Shown piece by piece: positions 7,579 through 15,148 of a stretch of DNA of 37,945 nt (positions are counted from its first letter, which is position 1; the number at the start of each line of letters is the position of its first letter). The translations under genes were made by a program, and so were the position numbers. The notes beneath the pieces are model-generated. The model ran no database searches, was not told the DNA's origin, and worked only from the letters and a program-made list of their open reading frames with translations. The stretch is from Nitrospirae bacterium JdFR-85 (GTDB lineage Bacteria > Nitrospirota > Thermodesulfovibrionia > Thermodesulfovibrionales > JdFR-85). The stretch lies in assembly GCA_002011745.1 (NCBI GenBank), contig MTOU01000010.1, positions 1 through 37,945 of the forward strand, in the 5' to 3' direction.

Positions 7579-7909
7579 GGCAATGGAGAGGGGTGATTTT
7601 GATGACCTGCCTGGTAAGGGCAAGCCCCTGAAGCTTGAGGATGACTCCTGGGTGCCAGAAGACCTAAGAGCAGCCTACAGAGTGCTGAAGAATGCTGGAT
7701 GTCTTCCTCCAGAGATGGAACTGAAAAAGGAAATTATAACTCTTAAAGACCTGATTGAGACCCTTGATGATAACAAAGAAAGACTGAGAAGACTGAGAGA
7801 GTTGAACTTTAAGATACTACAGTTTAACATTATGCGGAAAAGGCCCTTTAATCTTTCTGATTTTCCAGAGTATGAGGGACGGATCATAGAAAAGTTTACA
7901 GAACCTTAA
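7538..7909 (+). CDS. DUF1992 (DnaJ-homologue subfamily C member 28 conserved domain) protein
   Basis: A 123-residue protein of the DUF1992 family, which corresponds to the conserved domain of DNAJC28; no J domain is present and the function is unknown. Diagnostic segments are [31 protein letters not shown] near the N-terminus (quoted here as [11 protein letters not shown] followed by [13 protein letters not shown]), then [17 protein letters not shown] and a predicted coiled coil (residues 65-95). An upstream in-frame start at 7472 exists, but ATG 7538 begins exactly at the family N-terminus and has GAGG eight bases ahead, so it is preferred. It overlaps yacG by 41 bases and its stop overlaps the stop of the convergent HEAT-repeat gene. 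Confidence 0.85.
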   Translation: MEIFRKIAEQRIIEAMERGDFDDLPGKGKPLKLEDDSWVPEDLRAAYRVLKNAGCLPPEMELKKEIITLKDLIETLDDNKERLRRLRELNFKILQFNIMRKRPFNLSDFPEYEGRIIEKFTEP

Positions 7910-7918
7910 GAAGGTTCT
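7900..7918. terminator. Convergent terminator hairpin spanning two stop codons
   Basis: AGAACCTT (7900-7907), loop AAG, AAGGTTCT (7911-7918) form a perfect 8-bp stem. On the plus strand it is followed by a T-rich run (TTCTTTCC), and on the minus strand by a weaker one. It contains both stop codons of the convergent DUF1992 and HEAT-repeat genes, so it can terminate both. Confidence 0.55.
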
Positions 7919-8325
7919 TTCTTTCCATCGCTGTTAAGTTCATTAATAATTTCTCTTACAAGTAGAGAAACCTCCTGCACAGAGTCGTTCAGAAGAGGCT
8001 TCAGATAGGAGATAGCATCCTTCCCTATAATAAGTGAGATCAAATAAGCAGCGTCCCCTCGGGTGGTGGGATTTTTGTCCTTTAGCAAAGGCAGCAGAGA
8101 TTCCAAGGCACTTTTTACTCCTTCAGCATCGGATTCAGCAAGCTCTTCCATAAGGGCTGTAGTGCCTATCCTTACACGGATTCTGGTATCCCTTATTAAG
8201 TCTCCGATTATACTATAAAGAGAGGGATCATATCTAAACATGTCAATAATGTTTTCTAAGAAGCCCTTCTCCATATAATCGGCTATTGTTTGTCTTAGAG
8301 CTTCTCTGCTATCTCTATCATACAT
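7906..8325 (-). CDS. HEAT-repeat protein
   Basis: A 139-residue all-helical protein. Segments such as VRIGTTALMEELAESD, LLPLLKDKNPTTRGDAAYLI and LKPLLNDSVQEVSLLVREII show the HEAT-repeat pattern (paired helices with conserved Pro/Asp/Arg turns); about three repeats are visible. No catalytic motif or signal peptide is present, so it is probably a cytoplasmic scaffold or protein-binding module with no known partner. ATG 8325 is preceded by AGAGG at eight bases and lies inside the end of mqnB (31-base overlap), so translation is likely coupled to mqnB. A link to menaquinone synthesis is only suggested by that overlap. Confidence 0.75.
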   Translation of the reverse strand: MYDRDSREALRQTIADYMEKGFLENIIDMFRYDPSLYSIIGDLIRDTRIRVRIGTTALMEELAESDAEGVKSALESLLPLLKDKNPTTRGDAAYLISLIIGKDAISYLKPLLNDSVQEVSLLVREIINELNSDGKKEPS

Positions 8326-9008
8326 TGTTGTATCCTCTGGGCTGCCTCTTTAGTTTTCCAGAGACGTTTCTGTCTTTTGCCTACATAGTTGCTGATTCCC
8401 CTTAATTCGGCAAACTCAACGCTGTATTTTCTGCAGACATGGGCCACTGCTACGCCTTCCATGTTTTCACATATAGGTCTGTATCTCCTTCTTAGAGCAT
8501 TTGCCCTGTGGCGTGTTCCTGTTACAGTAGAGACCGTTATGAAGGGGCCTGTTCTGAAATTGATCGATAAGGAGGTGAGGATATGGAGTATCTTTTCTGT
8601 CAGTGTCTTGCTCACATCAAAAAGATTGAAATACTCTCTTCTTTCATCTCTCAACAGAGGTAGGTTAATGAATTTTAGATCCATAAAGCCTCTTTCTGTT
8701 GTCACCCCTTCGTCTGCATAACACTCTGAAGTGGCAACTGCAATATCAAGAATGCTCAGACCAGAGCCGGGGAAGGCACCTCCTATGCCGAAGTTTATCA
8801 CCCTATCTACGCCAAAGACCTCAATTGCCAGTGCTGTTGCATAAGCAGAGTTTGTTTTGCCAGGACCAGAGATCACCATTAGGACTTCTCTTTTGCCAAG
8901 TTTTCCTTTTATGAATAGGGCTCCACCTCGGCTCATCTGCTCTGAAATTCTTGCTCTCTCAATTAGTTCTTCCATCTCTACTTCTACAGCAGCTATAAGA
9001 CATAACAT
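8295..9008 (-). CDS. mqnB: Futalosine hydrolase (nucleosidase)
   Basis: MqnB cleaves futalosine to dehypoxanthine futalosine and hypoxanthine in the futalosine route to menaquinone. The 237-residue protein has the purine nucleosidase/phosphorylase fold: VISGPGKTNSAYATA, then INFGIGGAFPGSGL, ATSECYADEGV, the TVSTVTGT strand and the substrate-binding CENMEGVAVAHV (the Glu-Met-Glu-type motif). The pattern matches MqnB rather than MTA/SAH nucleosidase, where the equivalent is MEGAA with different flanks. AAAGGAG before ATG 9008 sets the start. It is divergent from the PBP gene with only 36 bases between starts. Its presence implies menaquinone as quinone, fitting an anaerobic respirer. The other mqn genes are not in the window. 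Confidence 0.88.
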   Translation of the reverse strand: MLCLIAAVEVEMEELIERARISEQMSRGGALFIKGKLGKREVLMVISGPGKTNSAYATALAIEVFGVDRVINFGIGGAFPGSGLSILDIAVATSECYADEGVTTERGFMDLKFINLPLLRDERREYFNLFDVSKTLTEKILHILTSLSINFRTGPFITVSTVTGTRHRANALRRRYRPICENMEGVAVAHVCRKYSVEFAELRGISNYVGKRQKRLWKTKEAAQRIQQCMIEIAEKL

Positions 9009-9044
9009 AATTCTGACTCCTTTCGTTATTATAATAAACTAAGC

Positions 9045-11321
9045 ATGAGAAAGTGTTTTTTGGCAGTGATACTATTCCTGGTGGCTGTTGCCTCAGGGGG
9101 GTTTTACCTGTTTGTGGTGAAGGATCTGCCTACAGTACAGCAACTACGCACAGGTAAGCCTCCTGTCACTTATATCTATGCAGCCGATGGGGTTTTAATA
9201 GGACAACTGAGCTCACTGCCAGGCAGATATGTAGATATCAAAGAGATGCCTGAACACCTGATCAAAGCAGTTGTGGCTACAGAGGATAGCCGTTTCTTCA
9301 GACATAAGGGAATTGACTATGTAGCAATTGTAAGGGCTGCTGTAAAGGATATACTTCATGGCAGATTTAAAGAAGGGGGAAGCACTATTACGCAGCAGCT
9401 TGCAAAGATACTTTATCTCTCAAAGGAAAAGACCATTATAAGGAAACTGAAAGAGGCCATAATAGCCATAAAATTAGAGAGACACCTGAGTAAGGAGGAG
9501 ATACTGGAACTGTATCTCAACAGGGCCTATTTTGGTGGAGGTGCTTATGGGGTGGAGGATGCCTCAAGACTTTATTTTGGCAAAAGTGTTAAGAAGTTAA
9601 ATATAAAAGAGGCTGCACTTCTGGCAGGTCTGCTTAAGGCACCCAACCTCTACTCTCCCTTCAAAAACCTGAGGAGGGCAGAACAGCGGGTAGCCATTGT
9701 GCTCAAAAGGATGGAAGAAGAAGGGTATCTCAGACCCTCAGAACGGAAGGCTGCAGAGTCTATAAAACTGAACTATAAAACAGAGGCAAGGGATGATATA
9801 TATGGTTATTTCCTTGATATGGTGAGGGAGTATCTTGAGGAGAAGTACGGTCACGATGCCATCTATAAGGATGGGCTTAAGGTCTATACAACACTCAGGC
9901 GTTGGGCACAGATATCCGCCACAAGGGCACTGAGGAGAGGGCTTGAAAGAGTGGATAAACTCAAGGGATGGCGAGGCCCAATTGCACATAGGAATGACTT
10001 AGATGTGCAGAAGGAGCTTGGTTCCCTTATGTCTGGCGAGTCACTTAAGCAGTTCAAGGGTAGGCGCCTTAAGGCAACAGTGTTGAGAGTATATCCAGAT
10101 AAGGCTATACTCAAGGTGAATGGTGCATATGCACAATTGAAGAAGAAGGATGCCCTATGGGCGAGAAAGGTGGTTAAGAACAGGAAAGTTAAGTATCTGA
10201 AGAGATTTTCCCTACAGAAAGTTCTCTCGCCAGGTGATATAGTCCTTGTGAAAGTGAAGGGAGTCAGAGAGGGGATAGCCTATGTGAGTTTAGAGCAGAC
10301 TCCCCTTGTTGAGGGAGCCCTTGTAGCAGTTGAGCCAGCTACTGGATTTATACAGGCACTGGTTGGTGGATATTCATACCGGAAGAGTCAGTTCAATAGG
10401 GCATTGTATGCAAAAAGGCAGGCAGGCTCTGTATTCAAACCCTTTGTATATGCTCTTGCTTTTGACAAGGGCCTTACGCCTGCTACTGTGTTTAAGGATG
10501 AACCTGTGGAGTATCCTAAAGGTGATGGAGGATACTGGCGTCCAATGAACTATGATCGGAAGTATCATGGAAGAGTGAACCTGAGAGAGGCCTTGGTGCA
10601 ATCATTGAATATCCCAACTGTAAAGGTAGCAGAGCAGATAGGTCTTTCTGAGTTGATTTCCTTTACAAAAAGGATAGGTTTTTCAGACATTCCAGAAGAC
10701 CTCAGCCTCAGCCTCGGCTCCGTAGTGGTGACTCCCCTTGAAGTTGCAAGGGCATATACTGTTTTTCCAAACTATGGACGTCTTGTAGAACCTATATTTA
10801 TAAAAAAGATAGTAAATAGTAAAGGGGAGATGGTAGAGATAGGCACAGCTTCAAGCAGGATGATTATATCTGATGGAGTAGCTTTCCTGATTACAGATAT
10901 CCTGAGGGAGGCAATAAAGAGGGGTACAGGGAAGGAGGCATCTGGTCTTTCAGTGGCTACAGCTGGTAAGACTGGTACCACAGACAACTTCAGAGATGCA
11001 TGGTTTGCAGGCTACACTCCTAATCTGCTGGCAGTAGTCTGGATAGGATATGATAATGGGGCCAGTATAGGAAGGGGCATGAGTGGAGGTAGAATCGCAG
11101 CACCTGTGTGGAAGGAGTTTATGTCAGCCCTGATAAAGACAGATGAGAAGAAGGAGTTTAGAAGACCTGAGAGTGTTGTTGTCTATTATGTGGATAGAAA
11201 GACGGGTCTCAGAGTGATTATACCCTCTAAGAGTTCTTATAGGGAGTACTTTATTAAAGGAAAGGAGCCTGAGTTCAAGACACTAAAAAAGATTAAAGAA
11301 TTTTTAAAGAGCATTCTGTAA
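9045..11321 (+). CDS. mrcA: Class A penicillin-binding protein (PBP1A-type)
   Basis: A bifunctional peptidoglycan glycosyltransferase/transpeptidase of 758 residues, anchored by one N-terminal helix (residues 5-27) with the enzymatic domains in the periplasm. The GT51 domain (about 45-215) has ATEDSRFFRHKGID with the catalytic Glu, GGSTITQQLAK, and the RKLKEAIIAIKLE and ELYLNRAYFGGGAYG motifs. An OB-like insert precedes the transpeptidase domain, which has S-x-x-K in AGSVFKPF (Ser about 461), SLN (about 519) and KTGTT (about 641). The only TATAAT (9030-9035) is ten bases from the ATG, there is no Shine-Dalgarno and no good -35, so the message could be nearly leaderless. Upstream, mqnB diverges. 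Confidence 0.95.
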   Translation: MRKCFLAVILFLVAVASGGFYLFVVKDLPTVQQLRTGKPPVTYIYAADGVLIGQLSSLPGRYVDIKEMPEHLIKAVVATEDSRFFRHKGIDYVAIVRAAVKDILHGRFKEGGSTITQQLAKILYLSKEKTIIRKLKEAIIAIKLERHLSKEEILELYLNRAYFGGGAYGVEDASRLYFGKSVKKLNIKEAALLAGLLKAPNLYSPFKNLRRAEQRVAIVLKRMEEEGYLRPSERKAAESIKLNYKTEARDDIYGYFLDMVREYLEEKYGHDAIYKDGLKVYTTLRRWAQISATRALRRGLERVDKLKGWRGPIAHRNDLDVQKELGSLMSGESLKQFKGRRLKATVLRVYPDKAILKVNGAYAQLKKKDALWARKVVKNRKVKYLKRFSLQKVLSPGDIVLVKVKGVREGIAYVSLEQTPLVEGALVAVEPATGFIQALVGGYSYRKSQFNRALYAKRQAGSVFKPFVYALAFDKGLTPATVFKDEPVEYPKGDGGYWRPMNYDRKYHGRVNLREALVQSLNIPTVKVAEQIGLSELISFTKRIGFSDIPEDLSLSLGSVVVTPLEVARAYTVFPNYGRLVEPIFIKKIVNSKGEMVEIGTASSRMIISDGVAFLITDILREAIKRGTGKEASGLSVATAGKTGTTDNFRDAWFAGYTPNLLAVVWIGYDNGASIGRGMSGGRIAAPVWKEFMSALIKTDEKKEFRRPESVVVYYVDRKTGLRVIIPSKSSYREYFIKGKEPEFKTLKKIKEFLKSIL

Positions 11322-11387
11322 CATAGATATACCTTATCAGGGTATGGTAGAATGTACAAAGAAACATTTATAAGGAGGAGGCTTCTT

Positions 11388-11699
11388 ATGAGGAGGACAA
11401 TAGCTATTCTGGTATTTTTAGCTTTTCTTTCTATTAGTACTTCTGGACTGGCCCAGCCAGATGGGCTTTATAACAAGGCACTTTATCTCTATGTGAAAGG
11501 AGACTTCCGGGGGGCTGAGAAAGTACTAAGAGAATACCTCAAAAGACGTCCAGAGCCTTCAGCATACTATCTGCTCGGCTATGCCCTTTATGAACAGAGG
11601 AGATTTTCAGAGGCTATAAGATACTTTGAAGAGGCTTATCTGATTGAGCCAGATTTTGTGCCTGAGAAGATTGATTTTGGTAGGGCTAAAAGCCCTTAG
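11388..11699 (+). CDS. Small exported TPR-repeat protein
   Basis: The start at 11388 is chosen because AAGGAGGAG (11372-11380) sits eight bases ahead and the product then opens with a signal peptide (MRRTIAILVFLAF, cleavage after about GLA). An in-frame ATG at 11352 would add 12 residues before it. The mature part (about 80 residues) has two TPR units: LYNKALYLYVKGDFRGAEKV and AYYLLGYALYEQRRFSEAIR with the next helix YFEEAYLIEPDF. TPR proteins of this size usually serve as periplasmic protein-binding modules. It follows the PBP gene by 66 bases, so a cell-wall role is possible, but nothing else indicates the partner. Confidence 0.75.
   Translation: MRRTIAILVFLAFLSISTSGLAQPDGLYNKALYLYVKGDFRGAEKVLREYLKRRPEPSAYYLLGYALYEQRRFSEAIRYFEEAYLIEPDFVPEKIDFGRAKSP
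11682..11696. terminator. Short hairpin between convergent genes
   Basis: AGGGCT, loop AAA, AGCCCT gives a perfect 6-bp stem spanning the end of the TPR gene. It lies between convergent genes whose stops are six bases apart. Neither side has a strong T run, so termination is likely but not certain. Confidence 0.4.
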
Positions 11700-11705
11700 G
11701 TAACC

Positions 11706-12221
11706 TTAGCCTGTCTCTTTTTTCTTCTTCATTCTGGAGAGGTAGACGATACAGTCTTCGCATATTTTGCCAGACTCACGGTTACATATGAGTCTGTTTA
11801 GCTCCCAGCAGGGTTTACTTCTGTCTATGTAGGCAGAACATTTTTCTCTTCTGTCTTTTGGACAGTCTGTTATCTCCCAGCAAGGTGCATAATCAAGGAG
11901 CTTTTTAATGCCTTCTATGCTTATCTTCTTTACATGTATTAACTCTCTTAGGCATCTCAGCCATTTAATATCATTTTCTGAATAGTAACGATTTTTATTT
12001 CTTCGAGCAGGTTTTATTAAGCCATGTTTTTCATAGAGCCTTAGGGTCTGATCTGTGGTACCAAGTAGTTCAGCTACAACACCAATCGGATAAAGAGGCA
12101 TTGACATCTTCTCTTCTTCGGATAGTTCCTTTTTTAATCTCTTTTTTCCCATTTTCTTTCTTAAGCTTTTGTTTTTTAATTTAATTTTTAAGGTGTCTTT
12201 AATATTAGTATTTTTTTTCAC
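11706..12221 (-). CDS. MerR-family regulator with cysteine-rich C-terminal domain
   Basis: The central part is a MerR winged helix (about residues 43-112): YPIGVVAELLGTTDQTLRLY, KHGLIKPARRNKNRYYSEND, then IEGIKKLLDY, closest in style to the HspR/MerR branch. The C-terminal 58 residues hold seven cysteines in a repeated Cys-Trp pattern: APCWEITDC, REKCSAY, KPCWELN, and C-x7-C-x2-C near 146-157, suggesting a metal or Fe-S site that could sense redox or metal. The N-terminal 40 residues are Lys-rich and low in complexity. The GTG at 12221 has no Shine-Dalgarno; ATG 12107 (SMPLYPIG) begins at the domain and has a weak purine-rich site, so the true start may be there. It diverges from pilM and may control it or itself through the inverted repeat at 12256-12283. 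Confidence 0.8.
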   Translation of the reverse strand: MKKNTNIKDTLKIKLKNKSLRKKMGKKRLKKELSEEEKMSMPLYPIGVVAELLGTTDQTLRLYEKHGLIKPARRNKNRYYSENDIKWLRCLRELIHVKKISIEGIKKLLDYAPCWEITDCPKDRREKCSAYIDRSKPCWELNRLICNRESGKICEDCIVYLSRMKKKKETG

Positions 12222-12255
12222 TAAAATGCAAGTTGTTAAGATTTATACTATTTAT

Positions 12256-12283
12256 ATTTCAAAAATGCTTTGATTTTTGAAAT
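12256..12283. repeat. Perfect 11-bp inverted repeat, candidate MerR operator
   Basis: ATTTCAAAAAT (12256-12266), a six-base centre, and ATTTTTGAAAT (12273-12283) form a perfect dyad in the 213-base gap between the divergent merR-like gene and pilM. Read on the minus strand it lies between TTTCAA-like and TATAAA elements about 20 bases apart, the arrangement MerR regulators use. There is no T run after it, so it is not an obvious terminator. Confidence 0.5.
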
Positions 12284-12399
12284 TAACATATACTATAATT
12301 CTTCAGTAAATATAATTTCAATTTTCCCAAGGAGGGAAGAAAGTTTGAGGGACTCGAAAATAACTTCAAGCTTTTTATTAAGAGATCTGAAAAAAGTTC

Positions 12400-12428
12400 T
12401 TGACATTATGATTTTTTTTTGGTATATA
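12400..12428 (+). promoter_or_regulatory. pilM promoter placed for a leaderless transcript
   Basis: A perfect -35 TTGACA (12400-12405), exactly 17 bases, then TATATA (12423-12428). Transcription would begin about 12435, which is the A of the pilM ATG. There is no Shine-Dalgarno before that ATG. An overlapping TATAAT (12427-12432) would have a 21-base spacer and start inside the gene. Confidence 0.6.
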
Positions 12429-12434
12429 TAATAC

Positions 12435-13487
12435 ATGCCTTTTGGACCGAAGGCACCCATAGGGCTTGATATTGGTTCAGGAATGTTAAAAGTCTCTCGC
12501 TTGAAAGAGAAGAAGGGGGGGTATGAACTTGAACTCTTTGAGTCTCTTCCTCTTGCCCCAGAGTTAATTGTTGATGGTTCAGTTATAGATTCTCTTAGGC
12601 TTGTAGACTCTATTAAAGAGCTTATAAGAAAGGCCAAAGTAAAGACGAAAGAGGCGGTTATTTCTGTTTCAGGGCATTCCTCAGTGATTGTTAAAATGAT
12701 AACCCTTCCTGAGATGACTGAAGAAGAGCTTGAAGAATCTATAAAATTTGAGGCTGAACAGTATATACCCTTTGATATAAATGATGTGAGTCTTGATTTT
12801 CAGATAATTGGGCCACGTGAGGAGCCCGGACAGATGGATGTGATATTGGTGGCTGTGAAGAATGATGTTATAAATGATTATATATCAGTAGTAAAAGAGG
12901 CGGGGTTAAATCCTGTAATTGTTGATGTGGATATGTTTGCTATAGAGAATCTCTATGAGGTGAATTATGAGATTGAACCTAACAGGATTGTAGGCCTTGT
13001 AGACATAGGTGCAAGTTCAATAAAAATGAATATCATAAAGGGTGGTATGCCTTCATTTACAAGGGATACACCCATTGGTACAAACATATTGACCGAGGCC
13101 CTTCAGAGAGAGTTTAATCTCTCTTATGAAGTGGCAGAGAGGCTTTTAAGGGGTGAGGCAGTGGAGGATGTGAGTGAAGAGGCAGCAGAACAGGTGGTTG
13201 CAGAAGCCTCAGATGAGATAATAGCAGAGATTAGCAGATCAATTGATTATTATCGTACATCTATGATGGGTGAAGAGGTAGTGGAGTTGATTCTCTCTGG
13301 AGGTGGGGCTTTAATAAAGGGGCTTTCTGAGAGGATAAAAGAGAGGACAGGTATAGATGTGTCTATAATTGATCCTTTTCAGAATATTACTATCTCTAAA
13401 AAGCTTGATGAGTCTTACTTAAGGGATATTGCACCTATTGCTGCAGTATCCCTTGGACTTGCCCTTAGGAGGATAGGGGATAGATGA
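12435..13487 (+). CDS. pilM: Type IV pilus assembly protein PilM
   Basis: PilM is an actin/FtsA-like cytoplasmic protein that binds the N-terminal tail of PilN and links the motor to the alignment complex. The 350-residue product has the ATPase-fold phosphate motifs: IGLDIGSGMLKV near residue 9, the second VGLVDIGASSIKMNI near 186, and the adenosine-type LILSGGGALIKGL near 280. MPFGPKAPIGLDIG matches the family N-terminus exactly, so ATG 12435 is right even though no ribosome binding site precedes it. It overlaps pilN by four bases (ATGA). It is the first gene of pilMNOPQ. Confidence 0.95.
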   Translation: MPFGPKAPIGLDIGSGMLKVSRLKEKKGGYELELFESLPLAPELIVDGSVIDSLRLVDSIKELIRKAKVKTKEAVISVSGHSSVIVKMITLPEMTEEELEESIKFEAEQYIPFDINDVSLDFQIIGPREEPGQMDVILVAVKNDVINDYISVVKEAGLNPVIVDVDMFAIENLYEVNYEIEPNRIVGLVDIGASSIKMNIIKGGMPSFTRDTPIGTNILTEALQREFNLSYEVAERLLRGEAVEDVSEEAAEQVVAEASDEIIAEISRSIDYYRTSMMGEEVVELILSGGGALIKGLSERIKERTGIDVSIIDPFQNITISKKLDESYLRDIAPIAAVSLGLALRRIGDR

Positions 13488-14044
13488 TAAGGATTAACCT
13501 TATACCAGTAAAGAAGAAGAAAAAGAGACCTAAGCCTGTGCCTAATTATATAGTTGGAGGGACAATCTTCACCGTAGTTGTAATAATTGTAGCAGTCTTT
13601 ATTACATACAATATAAGAGCTGAGATTACGTCTCTTAAAAATACAAAGGCGAGAAATGAGCAGAGGCTTGCGGAGTTAAGAAAAAAGTTAAAGGAACTCA
13701 AAAACTACGAAAGACTGGTTGAAGATGTAAAGAAAAAGAAGGAGATCATCATACAACTCCGGAAAAATCAGGCTATACCTGTTAAGGTGCTTGATGAGTT
13801 AAGTAGAAAATTACCTGACAGTGTATGGTTTAAACGTCTTGAGGTAAAGGGCAAAAAGGTAGTTATTGAAGGGCTTGCATTTACAAACACTGATATTGTT
13901 ATGTTTGTGGATAAATTGAAACGGTCTGATGTTTTTAGTTCTGTGTTTTTGGTTGAGAGTAAAAGACAGCAGATTGCTGAGAAGGAACTGAGGGAAAAGA
14001 TAACAGTATACAATTTTAAATTGTCACTTGTAATAGCAGGTTAA
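13484..14044 (+). CDS. pilN: Type IV pilus inner-membrane assembly protein PilN
   Basis: PilN is a single-pass inner-membrane protein that pairs with PilO and whose cytoplasmic tail docks PilM. The N-terminus MIRINLIPVKKKKK carries the conserved INLxP docking motif followed by a basic stretch. One membrane helix lies at about residues 23-45 (VGGTIFTVVVIIVAVFITYN). A coiled coil follows (about 46-92) and then a ferredoxin-like periplasmic domain (DELSRKLPDSVWFKRLEVKG). The length of 186 residues is usual. Coupled to pilM through ATGA and separated from pilO by one base. Confidence 0.93.
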   Translation: MIRINLIPVKKKKKRPKPVPNYIVGGTIFTVVVIIVAVFITYNIRAEITSLKNTKARNEQRLAELRKKLKELKNYERLVEDVKKKKEIIIQLRKNQAIPVKVLDELSRKLPDSVWFKRLEVKGKKVVIEGLAFTNTDIVMFVDKLKRSDVFSSVFLVESKRQQIAEKELREKITVYNFKLSLVIAG

Positions 14045-14045
14045 A

Positions 14046-14681
14046 ATGGCACTTAAACTGAAAATAAACCTTGAAAATGTTCCTAAGTGGGGTAGATATG
14101 CCATAGCTATAGGAATACCTGTAGCAATTATTCTTCTTTACTTTCTCTTTTATTATAAGCCGAAACAGGAAGAGATCACTAAATTGAAAAAGATTGTTGT
14201 AAATCAGGAAAAAGAGATTGCGAATGCCGAGACGAAACTGAGAAAGTTACCTGAGTTAAAAAGGAGATATAACATTTTAAAGAGTGAATTTGAAGACCTA
14301 AAGAGACAGCTACCTGAAGAGAGGGAGATATCAGGACTTCTCAAACAGGTATCAGATCTTGGTGTAGAGTCGGGACTTATAATAAAGTACTGGAAACCGG
14401 CGAAGAAAAGACTACATTCAAGTCGGATAGTGTATGAGATCCCTGTTAAAGTTGAGATGATGGGTTCATACCATAATTTAGGAAGATTCTTCAGTTCCCT
14501 TACTACACTGGATAGAATAGTGAATATTACAAATATAAGACTTGCAAACCCAAAGCCTGCAGTAGATGAGGCAGTGATCGATATTTACTTTAATGCCTTA
14601 ACATTTTCTGCAGTACCAGAAGAGGAACTGCAGAAAATGAGAGCTAAGGCCAAGGGTAAGAAGGGGAAGAAGAGAAGATGA
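14046..14681 (+). CDS. pilO: Type IV pilus inner-membrane assembly protein PilO
   Basis: PilO forms the periplasmic PilN-PilO heterodimer of the alignment complex. The product (211 residues) has a short cytoplasmic tail, a membrane helix at about 18-38 (YAIAIGIPVAIILLYFLFYY), a Lys/Glu-rich coiled coil (about 40-95), and a periplasmic ferredoxin-like domain with the typical MMGSYHNLGRFFSSLTTLDR segment. It ends in a basic KGKKGKKRR tail that is longer than usual. Its stop overlaps the pilP start (ATGA). Confidence 0.93.
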   Translation: MALKLKINLENVPKWGRYAIAIGIPVAIILLYFLFYYKPKQEEITKLKKIVVNQEKEIANAETKLRKLPELKRRYNILKSEFEDLKRQLPEEREISGLLKQVSDLGVESGLIIKYWKPAKKRLHSSRIVYEIPVKVEMMGSYHNLGRFFSSLTTLDRIVNITNIRLANPKPAVDEAVIDIYFNALTFSAVPEEELQKMRAKAKGKKGKKRR

Positions 14682-15145
14682 AAAGAGTAGTCTTATTGTT
14701 TGTCTGTCTTGTTTTTGTGCTTCAGGGAGCAGGCTGGGCTGAGCAGGAAGGACAAGCCAGTAAGGGTATTGTGGCTAAGGAGGTAATAAAGTATGATCCA
14801 GCTGGCAGGAGAGACCCTTTTCTCTCTATAATTGCCATCACAAAGCAGAAGATAAAGAAGATGGCGAAAAAGAGAAGGAGTCTCAATCCTCTTGAAAACT
14901 ATGACCTTACAGATATTAAACTACTTGGGATTGTTTATGATGGTAAACAGTACTATGCCTCTGTACTACTGCCTGATGGTAAGGGATTTACTGTAAAAGA
15001 AGGGATGAGGATTGGAATAAATGGTGGAAAGATTATTAAGCTTTTAGCTGATAGAATGATTGTAAGAGAATACTTGCCTGATATAAAAACAGGGAAATTA
15101 AAACCAAGAGATACAATTTTGAAGCTCCATAAAGAGGAGGAATAG
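14678..15145 (+). CDS. pilP: Type IV pilus assembly lipoprotein-like protein PilP
   Basis: PilP links the inner-membrane PilN/PilO to the secretin PilQ in the periplasm. The 155-residue product has an N-terminal signal peptide (VVLLFVCLVFVLQGAGWA). There is no lipobox Cys at the cleavage site, unlike classical PilP lipoproteins, so here it may be soluble or signal-anchored. The conserved YDPAGRRDPFLSI motif and the beta domain LLGIVYDGKQYYASVLLPDG with the later GMRIG are family markers. It is between pilO (four-base overlap) and pilQ (three-base gap). Confidence 0.9.
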   Translation: MKRVVLLFVCLVFVLQGAGWAEQEGQASKGIVAKEVIKYDPAGRRDPFLSIIAITKQKIKKMAKKRRSLNPLENYDLTDIKLLGIVYDGKQYYASVLLPDGKGFTVKEGMRIGINGGKIIKLLADRMIVREYLPDIKTGKLKPRDTILKLHKEEE

Positions 15146-15148
15146 ATA

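Noticed and set aside
11326-11345. ATACC...GGTAT inverted repeat after the PBP gene
   Set aside because: Only five base pairs without a T run; too weak to call a terminator.
12345-12431. 28-codon TTG-initiated frame after AAGGAGGG upstream of pilM
   Set aside because: No promoter upstream in the right place, and it runs through the pilM promoter; the Shine-Dalgarno-like purine run alone is not enough.
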